In this document: positions 5,676-9,416 of the stretch, in pieces | Position numbering within the stretch: position 1 is the stretch's first letter | Layout of the letters: each line of letters opens with the position of its first letter | Source: JAVKSM01 sp039583705 | Lineage (GTDB): Bacteria > Actinomycetota > Actinomycetes > Mycobacteriales > Pseudonocardiaceae | Reading direction: 5' to 3' | Assembly: GCA_039583705.1 (NCBI GenBank) | Contig: JAVKSM010000118.1 | Span: 1 to 9,416 of the forward strand | Length of the DNA stretch: 9,416 nt | Notes under the pieces: model-generated | Told to the model about the DNA's origin: nothing | What the model saw: the letters and a program-made list of their open reading frames with translations, nothing else | Databases searched by the model: none | Position numbers and translations under genes: made by a program

Positions 5676-6592
5676 TCCCGGGCAGCGAGCACCCGCCGCA
5701 GCAGGGCGTCGGCCTCGCCCCGGCTGGCGACGAGGTCATCGACCAGCGCCAGCGCCTCGCGGGTGCTGCTGGCGACGTGCACGCCGGGGCGGCCGATGAG
5801 CGGGCGCGGCCACTGGTTGGCTTCGACGACCAGGTCAGTGAGGATGACCGGCCGGCCGTGCGCGACCGCCTGCCGGGCCTGGATCCGGGCGCCGGACGTC
5901 TCGCCGGCCTCGACGACGACGGTCGCCCGGCCATAGCCCGACATGACCGCGTTGCGCATCGGGAACTGCTGCCGACGGGGGGGAGCGTCCGGCCAGAACT
6001 GCGACAGCACCAGGCCGTCACGGGCGATACGGTCCTGCAGCCCCCGGTTCTCCGCCGGGTAGTAGCGCCTGATACCCGTTCCGATGACGGCTACGGTGCG
6101 CCCGCCGACCTCCAGGGTCGCGGTGTGGGCCGCGGTGTCGATCCCCTTGGCCAGCCCGGCTACGACGGCGACGCCCCGCTGGACCAGGCCGGCGGCGAGT
6201 GCCCGCGCGATGCCCAGCCCGCGCGCCGACGCGACGCGGGAGCCGACGACCGACACGGCTGGCTCCTCCGACGCCAGGGTGCCGCTGGCGAACAGCACGG
6301 GCGGGACCTCGTGGATCTCGCGGAGCTGGGCAGGGTAGGCCGGGTCGAGGAACGTCAGCAGGGTCAGGCCGGCGGCCCGCCACGCGGCCACGTCCGCGGC
6401 CGCCGCGTCGAGCGCGGACGCGCCACCGGCCGCGTCGAAGAGGTCGGCTGGGTGCCGCTCGTGCCACAGCTCCAGTGCACTGCCCCGGGCACCTGAGTCC
6501 CCGGCGATCTGCTGCCAGCTCATACCACCCGGCCGAGCACGAAGCAGCGCGACCAGGGCCGCCCGCTCGGTGTCGTCCCAGCCGGCTGTCAT
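5672..6592 (-). CDS. DprA/Smf-family protein, divergent; candidate ShosA-type partner
   Basis: This 306-residue protein has a Rossmann-like DprA core. Visible motifs are LDPAYPAQLREI (82-93), PPVLFASG (97-104), VSVVGSRVASARG (113-125), AGLAKGIDTAAH (145-156), GTGIRRYYPAENRGL (171-185), QFPMRNAVMSG (209-219) and VVVEAGETSGARIQA (225-239). DprA proteins bind single-stranded DNA and load RecA; in ShosTA the DprA homologue is the antitoxin. Residues 1-60 look like a small helix-turn-helix. Compared with housekeeping DprA it has SGARIQARQA where SGSLITA is usual, and it lacks the C-terminal winged helix. I chose ATG 6592 because a TACGCT -10-like hexamer ends 7 nt upstream, fitting a leaderless start; GTG 6649 would add 19 unlikely residues. 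It lies directly upstream of and overlaps the phosphoribosyltransferase gene. Confidence 0.88.
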   Translation of the reverse strand: MTAGWDDTERAALVALLRARPGGMSWQQIAGDSGARGSALELWHERHPADLFDAAGGASALDAAAADVAAWRAAGLTLLTFLDPAYPAQLREIHEVPPVLFASGTLASEEPAVSVVGSRVASARGLGIARALAAGLVQRGVAVVAGLAKGIDTAAHTATLEVGGRTVAVIGTGIRRYYPAENRGLQDRIARDGLVLSQFWPDAPPRRQQFPMRNAVMSGYGRATVVVEAGETSGARIQARQAVAHGRPVILTDLVVEANQWPRPLIGRPGVHVASSTREALALVDDLVASRGEADALLRRVLAARE

Positions 6593-6599
6593 GGGGGCC

Positions 6600-6605
6600 A
6601 GCGTA
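6600..6605 (-). promoter_or_regulatory. Possible -10 element of the dprA-like gene
   Basis: On the minus strand TACGCT at 6605-6600 fits TANNNT and ends 7 nt before ATG 6592, which has no Shine-Dalgarno sequence. This suggests a leaderless transcript for the DprA/PRTase pair. No good -35 is visible. Confidence 0.35.
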
Positions 6606-6657
6606 GGAGCCCCGGAGGCCGCGCCGTGCGCAGCGCGGCGAGCGGGCACTCGAGTGG

Positions 6658-6951
6658 TCAGCCGCGGGTCAAGCGGCGGCGGGTGAACACCTTGGTGAGG
6701 AGCAGCAGGATGACCGCGCCGCCGAAGGCGACGAGCAGTTCGACGACGAAACTGGGCGAGGTCCGGGCGCCGGTGAACACGTGCAGCAGCAGACCGCCGA
6801 CAACGGCGCCAACTAGACCGACGATGACGTCACGAACGAAGCCGAACCCACCGCCGCGCACCACGATCCCGGCCAGGGCGCCGGCGATCAGCCCGATGAC
6901 GACCCAGCCGATGACGTGGTGCCCCGCGATGGGCGCCAGTGCGCTGACCAT
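6658..6951 (-). CDS. GlsB/YeaQ/YmgE-family (transglycosylase-associated) membrane protein
   Basis: This 97-residue protein has three hydrophobic, glycine-rich segments, about residues 13-31 (VIGWVVIGLIAGALAGIVV), 40-60 (RDVIVGLVGAVVGGLLLHVF) and 70-88 (VELLVAFGGAVILLLLTKVF), with a basic C-terminus RRRLTRG. This is the usual size and pattern of the GlsB/YeaQ/YmgE family of small inner-membrane proteins. The family is often linked to envelope stress, with no defined biochemical activity. The start ATG 6951 follows GGAG with a 5-nt gap; longer versions of the frame are not needed. It lies 65 bp upstream of the dprA-like gene on the same strand and is divergent from the gene at 7042. The family call is confident and the role unknown. 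Confidence 0.85.
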   Translation of the reverse strand: MVSALAPIAGHHVIGWVVIGLIAGALAGIVVRGGGFGFVRDVIVGLVGAVVGGLLLHVFTGARTSPSFVVELLVAFGGAVILLLLTKVFTRRRLTRG

Positions 6952-7003
6952 GGTTTCTCCGTCTTCTCCGATGGGGTTTTCTTCTCTGGGGCCAGGTGAG
7001 CAA

Positions 7004-7025
7004 CCGGTACCGTAACCCCTACCGG
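7004..7025. promoter_or_regulatory. Inverted repeat in the divergent promoter region
   Basis: CCGGTA at 7004-7009 and TACCGG at 7020-7025 are perfect 6-bp inverted arms, 22 bp in all with a 10-nt centre. They lie between the divergent starts at 6951 and 7042. This is a plausible operator for a dimeric regulator, but no matching regulator is in the window. Confidence 0.3.
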
Positions 7026-7041
7026 CTGGCGAGGAGCAGTG

Positions 7042-7474
7042 GTGGCGAGCAACGTCGAGGACCCGTCCGAGGCGGTCCCGGCCCAGGTCCCCGCCGGCGG
7101 TCACGGATCCAGCGACGGTGCCGGCGGCCCCAGGTCAACCCACCAGACCGAGCCGCTGCAGATGCTCCTCGCGGTCCGCGACCCACTCGCACGCCTGGAA
7201 AAGGCCTGGAAGAGGCATTGTGCGGTGGTCGCCATCGCGTTGCAGGTGGCCCTGCCCGACCAGCTCGTGCTGCAGTCGCGGTGGCTGCTGCCCAGCCTGG
7301 AACTGGCGCTGCTGGTGGCGCTGGTCGCGGCCAATCCCGTGCGGATCAACCGGGAACCCCGCGCCCTGCGCGCGGCCAGCCTGACGCTGACCGGGGTGCT
7401 GAGCCTGGCGGTCCGTCGTCTCGCTCGTCACCGTCGTCCTCGTGATCGCCCGCGCCGTCAACATCCTCACATGA
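7042..7474 (+). CDS. Membrane protein with an apparent one-base frameshift
   Basis: The gene starts at GTG 7042, 5 nt after GAGGAG (7031-7036). A soluble N-terminus of about 35 residues precedes a region with LARLEKAWKRHCAVVAIALQ, then WLLPSLELALLVALVAANPV and LRAASLTLTGVLSLA, at least three probable membrane helices. After position about 7408 the starting frame becomes arginine-rich (RRLARHRRPRDRPRRQ) and would run to 7551, into the convergent gene. Moving to the next frame between 7408 and 7415 instead gives VVSLVTVVLVIARAVNILT and a TGA at 7472-7474, just before a hairpin. That makes a normal fourth hydrophobic helix and removes the overlap. So one extra base near 7408-7415 is a mutation or a sequencing error; nothing typical of programmed frameshifting is evident. 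I do not recognise the family or the function. Confidence 0.7.
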
Positions 7475-7475
7475 C

Positions 7476-7493
7476 ACCGGGAATCCTCCCGGT
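7476..7493. terminator. Hairpin between convergent genes
   Basis: ACCGGGA (7476-7482) and TCCCGGT (7487-7493) form a perfect 7-bp stem with a 4-nt loop. It starts one base after the TGA of the repaired membrane-protein frame and 14 bp from the end of the convergent acyltransferase gene at 7507. It can serve as a terminator for both strands and supports the frameshifted end of the plus-strand gene. Confidence 0.6.
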
Positions 7494-7506
7494 AGCGCCG
7501 GCGTCA

Positions 7507-8478
7507 TCACCGCGGCACGGCGTGGTGCTCCACCCAGGTGTCGATCTGTGACCAGGCGGCGTCGAGCCAGGTGGACAGCGTTTCACGGTCGCGGGGGACG
7601 GTCGCTGCCGGCGCGAATGTGGTGCGCACGATCAGTGGGCGGTGGACGGGCAACCGCCACCACGGTCGGTTACGGCCGTCGGCGGCGAAGCCGGTGTGGG
7701 CGAGCAGGAGCACGTCGGCCGCTGGTGACCCGATCAAGGCGGCTGCGGCGCCACCTGGGCGTGGTGGGAGGGTGTGGGTGTTCCGGCGGGCGCGCCGCGC
7801 AGCGCCGTGGGCGCCGGCCGCAGCCAGCGACGCCACCCCGCGGCGCCATCGCGGCCAGGTGAAGTTGCCGCCTTCGGGGAAGAGCAGCAAGGCGTCGCCG
7901 CTGGTCATCGCGGCGGCAAGGTTGTTGACCTTACAGCGGGCACGGTGTCCGCGGCGGCCGACGAAGCACAGCGGCAGGTGATCGCTTGCCAGGTCGAGGG
8001 TGGGTTGCAGCCGTAGCGCGGACTTGAGGACGACGCGCAGTCGCAGCCGGTAGTGCAGGACCAGCAGCCAGGCGATGAGCAGTGAGTCGCCGGGGCCGCA
8101 GTGCCGCGCGAGGACCACCAGGGGACTGTCTGTGGCGAGTTGTTCGCGCGTCGCGGAGCCGTCCTCGAGGACCAGCCGGACGTCGAGGATGGCGTTGATG
8201 GCGCCGTAGCCGCGGGCGAGGACCTCGCGCAGCACCTGGTCCCAGTCGGACCCGGCGCCGGTGCCTGCGCCGGGTCCGGCGTGCAGGAGGCGCCACAGCG
8301 TCGACAGCTCGAGGGCCGTGTAGGCCACGACGAGGGCGGCGCTGCGGAGCGGCCGCGTCGAGCCGGTCCCGGCTGCCACCAGCGCAGCGGCGGACAGGAG
8401 CAGCGGTGCGGCGAGCAGGAGGAGGACATCCACGACGACGACCGTCGGCACCGTCACGACCCGGCGCAGCACGGTCAC
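7507..8478 (-). CDS. PlsC-type lysophospholipid/glycerolipid acyltransferase
   Basis: This is a 323-residue membrane-associated acyltransferase of the LPLAT/PlsC superfamily, which moves an acyl chain from acyl-CoA or acyl-ACP to a lysolipid or glycerol phosphate. Two hydrophobic segments lie near the N-terminus (about 11-35 and 46-62). The catalytic HX4D motif is ARHCGPGDSLL with His126 and Asp131, and the substrate motif is FPEGGNFT (200-207). The LVLEDGSATREQL region before the catalytic box is unusual for short PlsC proteins, so the exact substrate is open. I chose GTG 8478 because it overlaps the stop of the patatin gene by 4 bp (GTGA), a standard sign of translational coupling. A longer open frame to 8754 only shadows the patatin gene. 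Deacylation by the patatin followed by reacylation here would be a lipid-remodelling pair; that pathway is inference. Confidence 0.86.
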   Translation of the reverse strand: MTVLRRVVTVPTVVVVDVLLLLAAPLLLSAAALVAAGTGSTRPLRSAALVVAYTALELSTLWRLLHAGPGAGTGAGSDWDQVLREVLARGYGAINAILDVRLVLEDGSATREQLATDSPLVVLARHCGPGDSLLIAWLLVLHYRLRLRVVLKSALRLQPTLDLASDHLPLCFVGRRGHRARCKVNNLAAAMTSGDALLLFPEGGNFTWPRWRRGVASLAAAGAHGAARRARRNTHTLPPRPGGAAAALIGSPAADVLLLAHTGFAADGRNRPWWRLPVHRPLIVRTTFAPAATVPRDRETLSTWLDAAWSQIDTWVEHHAVPR

Positions 8479-9302
8479 GGCAAGGTGGCGAGGTAGTCGC
8501 GGGTGGCCTCGTAGGCGAGCCGGGCACGCCGGCCGATGCGTCGATGGTCGCGGTAGCGCAGGTTCGACCACGTCGAAGCCGGCCGGTGGGGCAGACCCGT
8601 CGGGAGCACGTGGACGGTCACGCCGTCTGGTACCCCGCCGAGGTCGGTGTGGAACCGATGCCGACGCGCGATCTCGAAGGCCACGAAGCCGACCTCCCAC
8701 GGGAAGCGGGGCACCCGCAGCGCCTCCTCGACCCGCCCGACGTGCAACACCCACACCGTGTCCGCGCCGTGCTGAACCGCCCGCCCCAGCGGGATGCTGT
8801 TGACCAGCCCGCCGTCGAAGAAATGCTCGCCAGCGACGGGCACGGGCGGGAAGACACCCGGCAGCGCGCAGGACGCCAGGACCGCGTCGATGAGATCACC
8901 GGAGCAGAACCAGTGCTCCCGTGCCCGCTCGATGCTCGCGGCCACGCACTCGAACGGCACCACGAGCTCTTCGAAGGTGCGCACCGGAAGCCGCTCGCAC
9001 AGCCGCCGGCGCAGCTCCGCGTTGTCATGCACCGACGTACCGTTGCGCACGATCCCCGCGAACCCGCCGACCAGCGAACCACCGAGCACCCCGCCGGCTG
9101 CCAGCTCGTCCCAGATCGCCACCAGATCGTGCGCGCCGCAGGGAGTGGGGTTCGCGGCGATCACCGCCCCGTTGATCGCCCCGATCGACGTGCCACAGAT
9201 CAGGTCGGGCACCACGCCGGCTTCCAACAACGCCTGGGCCATGCCCGCCTCAGCGGCGCCGAGCACGCCACCGCCACCCAGAACGAACGCGTCGCCAGCC
9301 AC
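8475..9302 (-). CDS. Patatin-like phospholipase
   Basis: This 275-residue patatin-family lipid acyl hydrolase has all the catalytic landmarks. These are the oxyanion loop GGGGVLG (9-15), the nucleophile elbow GTSIG with Ser39 (37-41), and the DGG box with catalytic Asp163 (163-165). SCALPGVFPPV (144-154) is also typical. No signal peptide or membrane segment is visible. Homology begins at DAFVLGGGG, so I place the start at GTG 9302, five bases after a TATGGT -10-like hexamer, which could be leaderless. GTG 9371 would add 23 residues of low-quality sequence and remains possible. The stop overlaps the acyltransferase start by 4 bp. Patatins can be defence effectors (CapV of CBASS), but no cyclase gene is beside it, so a lipid-metabolism role is preferred. 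Confidence 0.9.
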   Translation of the reverse strand: MAGDAFVLGGGGVLGAAEAGMAQALLEAGVVPDLICGTSIGAINGAVIAANPTPCGAHDLVAIWDELAAGGVLGGSLVGGFAGIVRNGTSVHDNAELRRRLCERLPVRTFEELVVPFECVAASIERAREHWFCSGDLIDAVLASCALPGVFPPVPVAGEHFFDGGLVNSIPLGRAVQHGADTVWVLHVGRVEEALRVPRFPWEVGFVAFEIARRHRFHTDLGGVPDGVTVHVLPTGLPHRPASTWSNLRYRDHRRIGRRARLAYEATRDYLATLP

Positions 9303-9416
9303 ACCAGACCATACCCGCAACCCACCGGCCCACCGGCTGGGCAGCGGCACAGCTCGGCTCCCGCTGCTCACGGTCGACGTTGCCGCTCCTGGCCGCGCCC
9401 CCCCGCGCCCGCCCGC
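9303..9416. other. Upstream region of the patatin gene, right edge
   Basis: This holds the possible -10 hexamer TATGGT (minus strand, 9313-9308) and the alternative GTG start at 9371. Beyond that is a very GC-rich tail of C and G runs with no gene supported. Confidence 0.3.

Noticed and set aside
4842..5936. 364-aa plus-strand open frame
   Set aside because: Antisense shadow of the phosphoribosyltransferase and DprA genes, both of which have diagnostic motifs.
8479..8754. N-terminal extension of the acyltransferase to 8754
   Set aside because: It lies entirely over the patatin gene with low-quality Arg/Pro-rich sequence; GTG 8478 with its GTGA overlap is better.
8475..9302. Patatin as a CBASS effector (CapV)
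   Set aside because: No CD-NTase or other CBASS gene is adjacent, and it is coupled to a lipid acyltransferase instead.

Overview
The window is very GC-rich DNA with strong third-position GC bias, frequent GTG starts, 4-bp GTGA gene overlaps and possible leaderless promoters. Together with an actinobacterial-type SOS box this points to a high-GC actinomycete. I cannot name the genus.

The window divides near position 4540, at a lone 3' half of a tRNA-Thr(TGT) gene (4503-4544). Such fragments usually mark the distal attachment site of an element integrated into a tRNA gene. The fragment's orientation puts the element on the LEFT (1-~4502) and resident chromosome on the RIGHT. The intact tRNA and the integrase should then lie beyond the left edge.

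Left part (putative integrative element): the tail of an unidentified gene (1-74); a short SSB paralogue (156-578); a probable frame-disrupted minus-strand small gene (about 690-964) next to a perfect LexA/SOS box (986-1001); a small helix-turn-helix protein (1106-1561); and a large NLR-like protein (1656-4370). The last has an N-terminal DUF4062 (TIR-like) domain, an NB-ARC STAND ATPase and seven 42-residue TPRs, and looks like anti-phage cargo. Its TPR array contains a 252-bp tandem duplication with about 215 bp of perfect identity.

Right part: a remnant of an XRE-type regulator (4760-4888, minus), then a translationally coupled minus-strand pair, a divergent DprA (6592-5672) and a phosphoribosyltransferase (5675-4911). 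DprA plus PRTase is the architecture of the ShosTA toxin-antitoxin/anti-phage system, so the pair may be a divergent actinobacterial version. Upstream are a small GlsB/YeaQ/YmgE-family membrane protein (6951-6658, minus), a divergent membrane protein gene with an apparent 1-nt frameshift (7042-7474, plus), and a convergent two-gene lipid operon: patatin-like phospholipase (9302-8475) overlapping a PlsC-type acyltransferase (8478-7507).

The main points are an SOS-boxed mobile element carrying an NLR-like gene at its boundary, directly beside a ShosTA-like DprA/PRTase pair on the chromosomal side. This could be a small defence island spanning an integration junction.
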